Notes: generated from the sequence alone by a model not told the origin. Numbered from the stretch's first letter, positions 15,132 through 22,373 are shown. The stretch: 46,691 nt of DNA from Candidatus Roizmanbacteria bacterium RIFCSPLOWO2_01_FULL_37_12 (GCA_001789645.1 MGAG01000003.1:79034-125724); one strand, 5' to 3'. Program-made: numbers and translations.

Positions 15132-17198
15132 ATGGGAGCGGAAATAAAAATTCAAAATAACCCAGAATATTCTCCAGTAACACTATCCGGTTATCCTCTG
15201 GCAGGTTATTTGGCCGAAACTTTAACTTATTCTCTGGCTGTGCAGGAAGCAAAACCGCCGGCTTTGACTCGGGTAGAGCTTAAAAAACTGGCTAAATTCC
15301 ATTTTAATCGCCTGCTTTGGAAAACAGGAAATAATCCGAATACCGGCCAACCTGGTTCTTTAGAAAATTATGAAAAACTGAAAAACGCACTCACTGCATT
15401 TAGTAAAGATTCAACTACTCCTCTGCTCGGCTCAACCAGCGGCGAAACCGAAACCATACCTGCAGAAATTAAACAATTTTACCCCGATCTAGTCCTCACC
15501 GAACAAGAAGACCAATTCCTAAAAAGAAGCTTTGCTTCACGTTTAGGCTGGTATACCAGAAAACACCGCCGGTTACAGCAAGAACCTAATATAGAATCCG
15601 CGCCTGAACTGCAAATCGTAAAAGCTCATACGGTAGATGTAACACCGCAGAAAAATTCTGTTCTTCAAGTATTTAAGAATAAGTTAGGACAGATGAAAAA
15701 TGCTACCGCGGGAAGTATTGAGCAATTTATCAATACCTTCCCTCCGGAACAAAGGAAAAAGGCATTAGCACTAGTTGGTATTTTGGGAATAGCATTTATG
15801 ATGGCTTTCGGCTCCGCTTTAGCAGACTCAGGAAACGCTGTTGCTAAAGGAAAACCTACAAAAGATACTCCTATATCTCAAGTAGAATTAAAACAACCTA
15901 AAAAAACTCCAGAAGCAGATAAAAACAATCAACCTCAACATCAGGCAACCGAAGCTGACTTTGGAACAGGTGGCGGTGACGACTCTAATGCAGACAACAA
16001 TCCCAGCAATACTGATTTACACAATAAAGATGACGGATCTAATGGTCGAAATGGACCTCCTCCAAATGATAAAGTTTGTCTTAAAACAAATTGGGACAAT
16101 AATGGTATTGACTGTAAACAAATATCTTCTCCGGTTCCAAAAGAAAAAGAAACCAAAATGCCAGAACCGTCAAATACACCACTTCCTCAACCAACTAATC
16201 CACCTAAAAATACCTCTACACCCTCAGCGCCTAGCCAAACACCTCGACCCGCAGCCACAAGTACTCCTCGTCCTTCCTTTACTCCAACGTCGGAGATTAC
16301 TCATACGTCTACTCCAACCTCAACACCTACCGTAACTGTTAACGGAACTCCGATTGCTACAGCTGATGTTTGTGTCACTAAACCACTTTTAACCGAAGAA
16401 TGGCTGAGAGATGAAAACGGATTTGTAGTACAAAGTGATATCTTCCGGTATGACGTGACGCAAGAACTGCCACAACCGGTAGAAAATTTAACGGATGGAC
16501 CTCAATTTGAAGACGATTATAAAAATCCGTCCCCTGCTCCTGATAACTGTTCTTATGCCGCTGAAGTAAGACGAAGCGACGGATCTTCGGATGTTGAGGT
16601 TAGAGGATTTGACGGACGCCTAATCAATCGTTTTTCGAGTAAAAACGGGTATATCCAGCCCGAATTCACTCCCAACGGCGATCTGGTCGTAGTTGATAAA
16701 ATAACCAGACAGATGTATTTAATCAGTAATCCAGATAATCTGGATAGCACAAGTCCGGTAAAACTTGAAAACGTTGTGGGCAGTAAGCCTGCCAGCCGTG
16801 CAATTCACGAAAAGGGCAAAATAGCAGGATTTGAATTGGTTTTCACAGATACTAAAGGATATGTCAACTTTTACAACTCAGTAACCGGAGACGTAGAACA
16901 GACAGATATTTTGGGACATGGAGTCGAATGGGATTTAAACGGAGACGGATTTTACTATCGATCTCGTGAGGGAGATTTTTATTATTTCAGCCGCTGGACA
17001 AAAAACAAAAATTTAGTTGCTGAAGCATCTGAAGGTGCTGCGGCAGTTGCCGTCGATCCGGATGGGCAAGGAGACGTTTCGATCGCAGGTATTGATGGTC
17101 TTGGATACACAACAGATATTGAAAACACTGGTTATGAAGAAGCTCAAAAAATAAGTGATAATTATACTGTAGAAGTCACCTACGAAACGAGTGAATAA
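15132..17198 (+). CDS. single-pass membrane protein with Thr/Pro linker and propeller-like outer domain
   Basis: 688 residues. The first 210 are soluble and probably cytoplasmic; a membrane segment at 211-231 (ALALVGILGIAFMMAFGSAL) follows, then an Asp/Asn-rich stretch, a Thr/Pro/Ser linker (STPTSTPTVT) and a C-terminal domain of about 300 residues with repeated blade-like segments (DVEVRGFDGRLINRF, EFTPNGDLVVVDK, GFELVFTDTKGYVNFYN). This fits a TolB-like beta-propeller outside the cell tied to a cytoplasmic part. No known family. The 3' end overlaps the convergent TrmH gene by 23 bases. Confidence 0.65.
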   Translation: MGAEIKIQNNPEYSPVTLSGYPLAGYLAETLTYSLAVQEAKPPALTRVELKKLAKFHFNRLLWKTGNNPNTGQPGSLENYEKLKNALTAFSKDSTTPLLGSTSGETETIPAEIKQFYPDLVLTEQEDQFLKRSFASRLGWYTRKHRRLQQEPNIESAPELQIVKAHTVDVTPQKNSVLQVFKNKLGQMKNATAGSIEQFINTFPPEQRKKALALVGILGIAFMMAFGSALADSGNAVAKGKPTKDTPISQVELKQPKKTPEADKNNQPQHQATEADFGTGGGDDSNADNNPSNTDLHNKDDGSNGRNGPPPNDKVCLKTNWDNNGIDCKQISSPVPKEKETKMPEPSNTPLPQPTNPPKNTSTPSAPSQTPRPAATSTPRPSFTPTSEITHTSTPTSTPTVTVNGTPIATADVCVTKPLLTEEWLRDENGFVVQSDIFRYDVTQELPQPVENLTDGPQFEDDYKNPSPAPDNCSYAAEVRRSDGSSDVEVRGFDGRLINRFSSKNGYIQPEFTPNGDLVVVDKITRQMYLISNPDNLDSTSPVKLENVVGSKPASRAIHEKGKIAGFELVFTDTKGYVNFYNSVTGDVEQTDILGHGVEWDLNGDGFYYRSREGDFYYFSRWTKNKNLVAEASEGAAAVAVDPDGQGDVSIAGIDGLGYTTDIENTGYEEAQKISDNYTVEVTYETSE

Positions 17199-17787
17199 TC
17201 CAATAGCTTACTATCGCCGCAGAAACAATAACATTCAGAGATTTATTAATCCCAAACATCGGAATCTCAACGATCTGATCGGCTAAGGCTAAAGTCTCAG
17301 GCGATACGCCATAAGTTTCATTGCCGAAGATTAAAACTACCGGCAAAGCATCATTTGCATTCGAGTAGGGAATGGCAGTTTTGTGCTGTTCTACAGCTAT
17401 AATGTTCAATTTGGACTTGCTATATTGTTTTATTGTTATATTGCTTAAATTTTGATTTTTTATTTGTAATTTTTCATTTTTAATTTTAAATTTTAAATTT
17501 AGGTCTGCAATTGCTGCTTCTGCAGAACGCTTATATTCCCAATCGACGACTTTATATGTCCCGATCGATGCTTTTTTAATTTTGTGATTGGGCGGTATTT
17601 CCATCTCTCCGCAAAGATAGATCTTTTCTACCGAAATTGCGTCGGCCAGGCGAAATAGTCCGCCGATATTATAAGTGTCATAAATATTTTCAAGAATAAA
17701 AAAAATCGGGTTTCGTTTAACCACTTTACTTGTGCCAAGGGCTTTCTTTTCTTCGAGGTTGCGTAATTGTTGGGCATTGAGCTTCAT
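17176..17787 (-). CDS. TrmH/SpoU-family RNA 2'-O-methyltransferase with an in-frame insertion
   Basis: 203 residues. SpoU motifs: ILENIYDTYNIGGLFRLADA (motif 1, 31-50), VLIFGNETYGVSP (motif 2, 151-163) and EIPMFGINKSLNVIVSAAI (motif 3, 174-192), which make the knotted SAM site. It should methylate a ribose in tRNA or rRNA. Between ADL and LNIIAVEQ, residues about 97-126 are an extra Lys/Asn/Ile-rich stretch (LKFKIKNEKLQIKNQNL and more). Relatives have only a few residues there. The DNA of this part (17410-17499) is an AT-rich repeat of the kind seen between genes. Confidence 0.88.
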   Translation of the reverse strand: MKLNAQQLRNLEEKKALGTSKVVKRNPIFFILENIYDTYNIGGLFRLADAISVEKIYLCGEMEIPPNHKIKKASIGTYKVVDWEYKRSAEAAIADLNLKFKIKNEKLQIKNQNLSNITIKQYSKSKLNIIAVEQHKTAIPYSNANDALPVVLIFGNETYGVSPETLALADQIVEIPMFGINKSLNVIVSAAIVSYWIIHSFRR

Positions 17788-17797
17788 GAATATATTA

Positions 17798-17924
17798 TAT
17801 GATACGAATGCTACAAATCCGAATGCAAATGATACTAATATGCTAATATTTTTTTACAATAACGCATACTTAAATCCTAAGCTTATGAGTGAGAATTAAC
17901 ATTATTTGCTCCATTCGTATCATA
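17798..17924. repeat. family 1 long inverted repeat (GATACGAATG arms)
   Basis: TATGATACGAATG at 17798-17810 is the exact inverse of CATTCGTATCATA at 17912-17924, with AT-rich DNA between. Related elements are at 21187-21286 and 38319-38431. It fills the gap between the divergent TrmH and DUF11 genes. Confidence 0.7.
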
Positions 17925-17939
17925 CTTTATACCCTATAG

Positions 17940-17968
17940 TTGACAAACAATAAATCCTGTAGTATAAT
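17940..17968 (+). promoter_or_regulatory. consensus promoter of the DUF11 protein gene
   Basis: TTGACA (17940-17945), 17-base spacer, TATAAT (17963-17968): a perfect sigma-70 type promoter. The ATG follows 10 bases after the -10 box, so the leader is at most a few bases. Confidence 0.85.
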
Positions 17969-17978
17969 GTGGAGCTAT

Positions 17979-18608
17979 ATGAAAAGATTAGTCACAAATC
18001 TTCTACTTGCTATAAGCTTTTTATTGACAACAACTTTTGTTTTTGCAGGAAACGGTCCATACGGACAAGAAGAACCATCCTTCTCAATTATGGTTGACAA
18101 ACTGGTAACCAAACCCCACTCAACTTCAGACTTTGTTGATAACCTGTCTCCTTCGGATGAAAGATATTCACCGGGAAACGACGTATATTTCAAAATTAAA
18201 GTCAAGAATACTTCTGATGAAAAATTAAAAGATGTTACAGTTAGAGATTTTCTACCCGACTTTGTAAAACTTGTTGACAGCAAAGGATCATTCAACAGCG
18301 ATACTGACGAAATAACTGTCGATGCCGGCGACCTTGAAGTCGACGAAGAAAAAGAATTTGTTATTAAAGTCAAAATAGTAGATCAGGATGAACTGCCTTC
18401 GGATAATGGCCTGTTCTGCCTGGTTAACAAAGCTCAGGCTTCAAATGACAAATCGTCTGATGAAGATACCGCCCAATTCTGTGTTGAAAAAAAGGTATTG
18501 GGAGTAAGCTCGGTTCCATCTGCAGGTCCGGAACAAGGTGTAGCATTGATATTGGGACAACTGTCTGCTTTAGGAATAGGTGTATTTCTTAAGAAAAAGA
18601 CATCATAA
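17979..18608 (+). CDS. secreted DUF11-domain surface protein with C-terminal membrane anchor
   Basis: 209 residues from ATG 17979, placed by the promoter. Signal peptide: MKRLVTNLLLAISFLLTTTF, then VFA-GNG. A DUF11-type Ig-like domain spans about 55-145 (VYFKIKVKNTSDEKLKDVTV, VRDFLPDFVKLV). Near the end is SSVPSAGPEQG, then a hydrophobic stretch and KKKTS, the layout of a sortase or anchor signal, but with VPSAG where LPxTG is usual. Likely held at the cell surface. Confidence 0.75.
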   Translation: MKRLVTNLLLAISFLLTTTFVFAGNGPYGQEEPSFSIMVDKLVTKPHSTSDFVDNLSPSDERYSPGNDVYFKIKVKNTSDEKLKDVTVRDFLPDFVKLVDSKGSFNSDTDEITVDAGDLEVDEEKEFVIKVKIVDQDELPSDNGLFCLVNKAQASNDKSSDEDTAQFCVEKKVLGVSSVPSAGPEQGVALILGQLSALGIGVFLKKKTS

Positions 18609-18752
18609 TCATACTGTTTCATAGCTTCATTGTCTCACTGATTTAGATATTTAATGCTTCTTTTGCTCATTATTGTATATAGTAGTATATTTTAGGCCTA
18701 TGTTTATAGGTTGTGGATAAATTAAGTAAGACTTATAAGATGAGCACTATAG

Positions 18753-18781
18753 TTGACATTTGACCCTGAATTTGTTATACT
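18753..18781 (+). promoter_or_regulatory. consensus promoter of a small transcript
   Basis: TTGACA (18753-18758), 17-base spacer, TATACT (18776-18781). Expected start of transcription near 18788. No long gene follows; a short terminated transcript does. Confidence 0.8.
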
Positions 18782-18787
18782 ATCGGT

Positions 18788-18881
18788 CATATGTTTAGGG
18801 GACGGACATACACCATCACTATCGCTCGAAATAAAACCAAGGAACAATCCTTCTGAAGCAGGATTAGTACTTGGTTTTTTT
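18788..18881 (+). ncRNA. short terminated transcript with a possible 21-aa leader peptide
   Basis: Runs from the predicted start to a strong terminator, about 94 bases. An ATG at 18791, 9 bases after the -10 box, opens a 21-codon frame (MFRGRTYTITIARNKTKEQS, then F and stop) that ends inside the terminator stem. It may be a small RNA, a tiny protein gene, or an attenuation leader for the structured region that follows. I do not recognise the family. Confidence 0.55.
18835..18881 (+). terminator. rho-independent terminator
   Basis: AACCAAG (18835-18841) pairs with CTTGGTT (18870-18876), with an inner stem AATCCT / AGGATT, followed by a run of seven T. The best intrinsic terminator in the window. 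Confidence 0.85.
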
Positions 18882-18885
18882 CATT

Positions 18886-19370
18886 GGAGCGGATAACGAA
18901 GAGTAAAGTTTTGAGGAAAGTTTAGGCGGGTGAAATAGAAAGTACTCTAAAAATAATTTTGACGCTAAGGAATAAGCCGACACTTAAAACCGGTTTGCTC
19001 CTTGGGGTTAAAAACCCAAGCAATGTTTCGTCCCAGGCGGGGACTAGCTCTCCGCCCTCGGGCGGAGCGTTTTACCCTGAGTATCGACTTGTTCGATACC
19101 TAAGGGTTTGTTCCCGCCTTAAACTCCTTCGATTTTCGAGGGAAAGTTTCTGGAAGGGAAGCCGGACGATGTTTACTTGCATAAGCATGCAGGTAGAAAC
19201 TAAGTCTATTTCTGAAGACAATCTTCAGAGGCACTTTAACAAAAAGGGTAAGGATACGTTTCCAAACTGAAAGTTTGGAATTACGTAGACCTATCCGCCA
19301 CAATCGCTCTTTGAGTCGCAGTTTAATGAACTAAGACGAAAAGTAAGATTGGGTGGATAAGGAATTTATA
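18886..19370 (+). ncRNA. candidate large structured RNA, family unknown
   Basis: About 485 bases without a convincing gene and rich in perfect hairpins: CTTGGG/CCCAAG (19011-19020), CTCCGCC/GGCGGAG (about 19049-19067), ACCCT-GTATCGA/TCGATAC-AGGGT (about 19075-19106) inside an outer GGCGGGGAC/GTTCCCGCC, TCTGAAGA/TCTTCAGA (19211-19229), ACGT-CCAAACT/AGTTTGG-ACGT (about 19257-19286), and CCTATCCGCC/GGGTGGATAAGG (19290-19362). GAGGAAAG at 18913-18920 recalls the P4 start of RNase P RNA, but the partner ACAGAA...GGCTTA is missing. The strand is set by the upstream promoter and is uncertain. Confidence 0.5.
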
Positions 19371-19424
19371 TACACCGCAAATTATTTATTAATGGACGGG
19401 TGTTAAAGGAAAGACTGTGATCCG

Positions 19425-19453
19425 TTGACAACAAAATTAAGAAGGATTAAAAT
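19425..19453 (+). promoter_or_regulatory. promoter of the coiled-coil protein gene
   Basis: TTGACA (19425-19430), 17-base spacer, TAAAAT (19448-19453), then 6 bases to ATG 19460: a leaderless arrangement. AAGAAG...CTTCTT around the -10 box is an inverted repeat that could bind a regulator. Confidence 0.8.
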
Positions 19454-19459
19454 CTTCTT

Positions 19460-19891
19460 ATGATCACAAATAAAGATATTGAAAAAATGAAGAAAGTCTT
19501 CGCAACAAAAGACGATTTGAAGAACTTTGCAACAAAAAACGATATAAAAGGAATTAATCAAGAAATGAATCGTTTTGCAACTAAAGAAGATATTAAAAAA
19601 GAACTTCAAAAGTATGCAACTAAAGAAGATATTAAAAAAGAACTTCAAAAGTATGCAACTAAAGAAAATTTTAAGGATCTAAATAAGGATCTTATTAGAA
19701 AAATAGATCAAGTAAGAAAAGACCTTAATGAAAAATCAGATAAAATAATATTAACTTTAGCCGAAGATATTGGAGACGTAATTGGTGAAGTTCGAGAAAT
19801 AAAAGATGAACTTAAAGGAACCAGGGTTGCTCTCGGTGATCAGGAAAATCGATTGCAAAAAGTAGAACGCAAAGTCTTTCCTCAAACTTAA
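19460..19891 (+). CDS. coiled-coil protein with A-T-K-[ED]-D repeats
   Basis: 143 residues, almost wholly helical with heptads. The unit F/Y-A-T-K-E-D-I-K-K-E-L-Q-K recurs, and two units are exact 39-base copies at 19577-19615 and 19616-19654. No membrane segment. Proteins of this 'ATKDDL' style are frequent in Candidate Phyla Radiation genomes; role unknown, probably a trimeric or dimeric rod. A 10-bp hairpin (AAACTTAAAT/ATTTAAGTTT, 19884-19908) spans its stop and may end the transcript. Confidence 0.7.
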   Translation: MITNKDIEKMKKVFATKDDLKNFATKNDIKGINQEMNRFATKEDIKKELQKYATKEDIKKELQKYATKENFKDLNKDLIRKIDQVRKDLNEKSDKIILTLAEDIGDVIGEVREIKDELKGTRVALGDQENRLQKVERKVFPQT

Positions 19892-20439
19892 ATATAAAAT
19901 TTAAGTTTAACCACCTCACACGACTTGCCACAATAACCCATTTCCCGACCGAAGCGGTCAGAAATTGGAGCTTGGCATGGGGCTATTAATTAGCAAGCAT
20001 GGCGGAATTTATTCACGATTTTGGTTGTGTTAATATTAGTACAAATTACCATTATGATATCGATCGATATCTATATGGTATATAAAAAACTAACTTAGAT
20101 ACAGCTGCATCGTAAATAATGGGGTTACAATCCCACTTCGCTATTAACAAAATTAATAGCTACGTTGGGATGCAGAAACTTACTCTGACTAGCCATGAAC
20201 TAGATCATAGATCAGTTCACGGTTCTTTCTGTTGAAACGGAAAAATCAAAACAATAAAACATCATTGTTTCATTGTTAAATTGTTTCATTGCTCTAAGCA
20301 AAAAAACAATAACTGATTAATCCAAAGTAAAACAGAAAGATGTTTCCATTTTGAAGATGAAGAAATTCGTCTTTAGAATGGAAGCATTAGTCAGATGACT
20401 AACTAACCCTCCAAAATAAGATCAAAGGAGATCTTAGCC
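19892..20439. other. non-coding, structured region before the GC-rich lipoprotein
   Basis: 548 bases. It holds a 34-base near-palindrome centred on ATCGATCGAT (20047-20080, with outer TACCAT/ATGGTA). A nested structure follows at 20105-20175 (CTGCATC/GATGCAG outside, TCCCA/TGGGA, GCTATTA/TAATAGC inside), then GAACT-GATC/GATC-AGTTC (about 20196-20220), and TTCCATTTTGAAGA pairing through G-T pairs with TCTTTAGAATGGAA (about 20344-20386). The wobble pairs suggest folding as RNA, so this may be a long structured 5' leader. Around 20255-20300 there is a TTTCATTG-type low-complexity repeat, also seen near 29190. Confidence 0.45.
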
Positions 20440-21018
20440 ATGAACAAACGTTTGTTCACCCTGATCAGCGCCCTGCTGATCGCGAGCTTCGCGCTCGCCG
20501 CTTGTGGCTCCGTAGCCCAAGCACCGGTCGCAACCGCGACTCCAGTCCCGACCCAGACAGCCCGAGTGATTGAAGTCACCCGAGTAGTCGAAGTTGAAGC
20601 AGAGGACTCACCCGAGACCCCTGAAGCACCCGAAGTGCTGCCCTCCCCGATTCCAGAGCCAGTTGGACCCGACATGTGTGGTGTTGAAGCTACGCAACTC
20701 GGCCCATGGGCTGTCAATGATCAAACTGAAGAGTTTGATGTTGATGCCTTGAATGGTGTCGTGCATGCCAGCTTATGGTTCCCAGGCAAATCGCCTGTTG
20801 ACACTGAATATAGTGTCGTTCTATCACACGTGAAAATTCACGTTGCTGGTGGAGGAACCGCCTGGTCATGGCCTGGGTGCTTTGATATTGCGGCTGCTAA
20901 TGCAGACGTAATTGCCCATGGCTTGCGCCGGACTGCTGCTGGTAAGACCACTATCGTGCTTAACTTGGAACAGCTGATGAAGCTATACCCAGGCGCGATC
21001 AAAGTGATCGAACAGTAG
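20440..21018 (+). CDS. lipoprotein, GC-rich, probably acquired
   Basis: 192 residues. Signal peptide with lipobox LAAC (Cys21). The linker PVATATPVPTQTARVIEVTR, then VVEVE, is the style of Chloroflexota lipoproteins (repeats of 'V-T-R-V-V-E-V'). The mature domain of about 115 residues (from DMCGVEATQLGP) has two Cys and is not recognised. A strong ribosome site (AAAGGAGAT) stands 7 bases before ATG, unlike most genes here. Codon use is clearly richer in G/C than the neighbours, with many GCG, CTG, CCC and GTC codons. Horizontal transfer is likely; the donor is a guess. Confidence 0.72.
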   Translation: MNKRLFTLISALLIASFALAACGSVAQAPVATATPVPTQTARVIEVTRVVEVEAEDSPETPEAPEVLPSPIPEPVGPDMCGVEATQLGPWAVNDQTEEFDVDALNGVVHASLWFPGKSPVDTEYSVVLSHVKIHVAGGGTAWSWPGCFDIAAANADVIAHGLRRTAAGKTTIVLNLEQLMKLYPGAIKVIEQ

Positions 21019-21032
21019 CCTTGTGCTGCAAA

Positions 21033-21071
21033 CCGAGAGTGGTAAGACTCAAAAAGTCTTGCCACTCTTGG
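21033..21071 (+). terminator. strong hairpin after the lipoprotein gene
   Basis: GAGTGGTAAGACT (21037-21049) pairs with AGTCTTGCCACTC (21055-21067) through a loop of five bases, extended by CC/GG. There is no T run right after it, so it may act as an RNA end-protecting or weak terminator hairpin. Confidence 0.6.
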
Positions 21072-21186
21072 CAATTGCGGTGTAGGACAACGTCTTAAAC
21101 ATTTTTGTTGCAATTTTTGCCACATCATTGTCTTGATTTTTTTTGACGCTCTACCCCTTACCCTTTTTTTCCTAAACCCATAAAGT

Positions 21187-21286
21187 AATACGAATGATAC
21201 GAATCTTTATGCGAATTCCACGAATATGCTAATTCTGTTTTTATTCGCATATTTGTAGATTCGCGTATTATTCGTAGATTCGTATT
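21187..21286. repeat. family 1 long imperfect palindrome
   Basis: AATACGAATGATACGAATCT at the left is mirrored by ATTCGTAGATTCGTATT at the right, and inner arms with CGAATATGCTAAT / ATTCGCATATTTG also match. Same family as 17798 and 38319. Confidence 0.75.
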
Positions 21287-21299
21287 TCATATTTTTGTG

Positions 21300-21495
21300 G
21301 GTTGAGGAAAGTTTGCTCTTTTACAATTAGAAGTAATTTCCGCCTGTTCTTACCGCTCACCTTAGTTCATTTGAACTGCGGCTCAAGGAGCGAACTTTGG
21401 CGGGACATCAAACGTCCCAGCCAAGTTTGACTTGGCGGATGTAAGAAAGTCTAAAACTCACCGCAATCTTGCGGTTCGTTAAGACTTTCTAACAG
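21300..21495. other. hairpin-rich non-coding region
   Basis: Between the long palindrome and a promoter. Hairpins: AGTTCA/TGAACT (about 21364), GGGAC/GTCCC (about 21402), GCCAAG/CTTGGC (21420-21436), and AGAAAGTCT...AGACTTTCT (about 21445-21490) enclosing ACCGCAA/TTGCGGT. It shares TTGAGGAAAGTTT (about 21302-21314) with the RNA candidate at 18910. A structured RNA is possible; no family recognised. Confidence 0.4.
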
Positions 21496-21498
21496 ATA

Positions 21499-21527
21499 TT
21501 GACTAGATGGGAATCTGGGGATATAAT
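21499..21527 (+). promoter_or_regulatory. promoter of the toxin-antitoxin pair
   Basis: TTGACT (21499-21504), 17-base spacer, TATAAT (21522-21527), and ATG 7 bases later. A leaderless start is expected. Confidence 0.82.
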
Positions 21528-21534
21528 TTGTCAT

Positions 21535-21768
21535 ATGAGTCAAACTGTAAGTATTCCCAAAACCGTATTTGAAAATCTTGTCGAGAGAATCAATAAACTT
21601 GAAGCGGTTGTCTTTGGTAAAAAAAAGGAAAAATTTCCTGATGAATATGTAGTTTTGTCGAAAAGAGCTGAAAAGAGATATAAGAAAATGGATGAGGACT
21701 TTAAAAAAGGAAGAAATTTTTATGTTGCAGATGATGTAAATACTCTTCTTAAAGAGCTTAAATCATGA
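21535..21768 (+). CDS. antitoxin of a RelE/YafQ-type pair
   Basis: 77 residues from ATG 21535, chosen because the -10 box ends 7 bases before it; a start 12 codons upstream would lie inside the promoter. SIPKTVFENLVERINKLEAV is a beta strand plus helix of a small DNA-binding/antitoxin type. The C-terminal part (KKMDEDFKKGRNFYVADDVN) would wrap the toxin. It overlaps the toxin gene by 4 bases (ATGA), typical of such pairs. Confidence 0.7.
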   Translation: MSQTVSIPKTVFENLVERINKLEAVVFGKKKEKFPDEYVVLSKRAEKRYKKMDEDFKKGRNFYVADDVNTLLKELKS

Positions 21769-22031
21769 AATTTTATCGGAGCAATAAATTTAAAAAGTCT
21801 TACAAAAAACGAATCCTTTTTAATAAAAACCTTGAAGAACAAGTTGATGAAAGAATAATTAGGTTTTCAGAAAATCCAGCCGATCCGCTACTTAAAGATC
21901 ATGCACTAAAAGGAAAACTTGCAGGATTGCGTTCTTTCTCTATTACCGGAGACATAAGAATTGTTTATAAAAAAGAAAGTGATTTAATCATACTTTACGA
22001 TATAGGCTCGCATAATCAAGTATACAAATAA
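21765..22031 (+). CDS. RelE/YafQ-family toxin (mRNA interferase)
   Basis: 88 residues. F-K-K-S-Y-K-K-R near the start, then DPLLKDHALKGKLAGLRSFS, the 'L-x-x-H-x-L-x-G' motif, and ITGDIRIVYKKESDLIILYD with the end GSHNQVYK are classic of YafQ-like toxins that cut mRNA at the ribosome. The catalytic-type residues His and the late His are in place, so it may be active. Translation is coupled to the antitoxin by the ATGA overlap. Confidence 0.88.
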   Translation: MKFYRSNKFKKSYKKRILFNKNLEEQVDERIIRFSENPADPLLKDHALKGKLAGLRSFSITGDIRIVYKKESDLIILYDIGSHNQVYK

Positions 22032-22083
22032 TAACTTCTTCTTATTTTTCCCGCCTGGTCAATTTCAATTTTAAATTAGATAG

Positions 22084-22110
22084 CAGATCCTGAAACTAGT
22101 TCAGGATGAC
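22084..22110. repeat. palindromic element, copy 1 (CAGATCCTGAAA type)
   Basis: GATCCTGAA and TTCAGGATGAC mirror each other around ACTAGT. Two further copies follow within 430 bases (22374-22400 and 22484-22510), with different centres. Confidence 0.75.
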
Positions 22111-22158
22111 ACTAACGTGTCAGTTATAAGTTTCGCCCAATGGGCGATAAACAAGTCT

Positions 22159-22371
22159 ATGAAAAACACAACTTTAGCGATTGTTGCTTTAGCTGTCGTT
22201 CTTGCTATGGGTGCATATTTTATGCATTCCAACATGGGCCAGGCTAACAAAAACAATGCTGTAGACGGATGTGCAAAAATCGCAACATCCATGGTAAAGG
22301 AAGACTTTGTCAGACCGGTGTACAAACTGTGCATGGATGACAAGGGATATAAAACTGTTGTGACGGAGTAA
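22159..22371 (+). CDS. small single-pass membrane or secreted protein
   Basis: 70 residues from ATG 22159 (MKNTTLAIVALAVVLAMGAY). One hydrophobic N-terminal segment, then a short outside part with two Cys (DGCAKIATS and YKLCMDDKGY) that could form a disulfide. No family recognised. Flanked on both sides by copies of the same palindrome. The sequence before the ATG has the palindrome GCCCAATGGGC but no clear ribosome site. Confidence 0.6.
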   Translation: MKNTTLAIVALAVVLAMGAYFMHSNMGQANKNNAVDGCAKIATSMVKEDFVRPVYKLCMDDKGYKTVVTE

Positions 22372-22373
22372 AA

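Noticed and set aside
18959-19270. A 103-aa protein gene inside the structured region
   Set aside because: No ribosome site, poor composition, and it runs through many perfect hairpins that better explain the sequence.
18886-19370. RNase P RNA (rnpB), suggested by GAGGAAAG and size
   Set aside because: The second strand of the P4 helix (ACAGAA...GGCTTA) is absent on both strands, and the conserved CC after GAGGAAAGT is missing. Kept as an unknown structured RNA.
18886-19370. tmRNA, group I or group II intron
   Set aside because: No tRNA-like ends or tag frame, no domain V hairpin, and no group I core pairings were found.
19577-19654. CRISPR array, from the regular repeats
   Set aside because: The units are adjacent without spacers and encode a coiled coil. 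No spaced repeats or cas genes exist in the window.
20255-20300. An insertion sequence end, from TTTCATTG repeats
   Set aside because: Low-complexity words only; no transposase, no clean inverted ends. A similar stretch near 29190 is also just A/T-rich.
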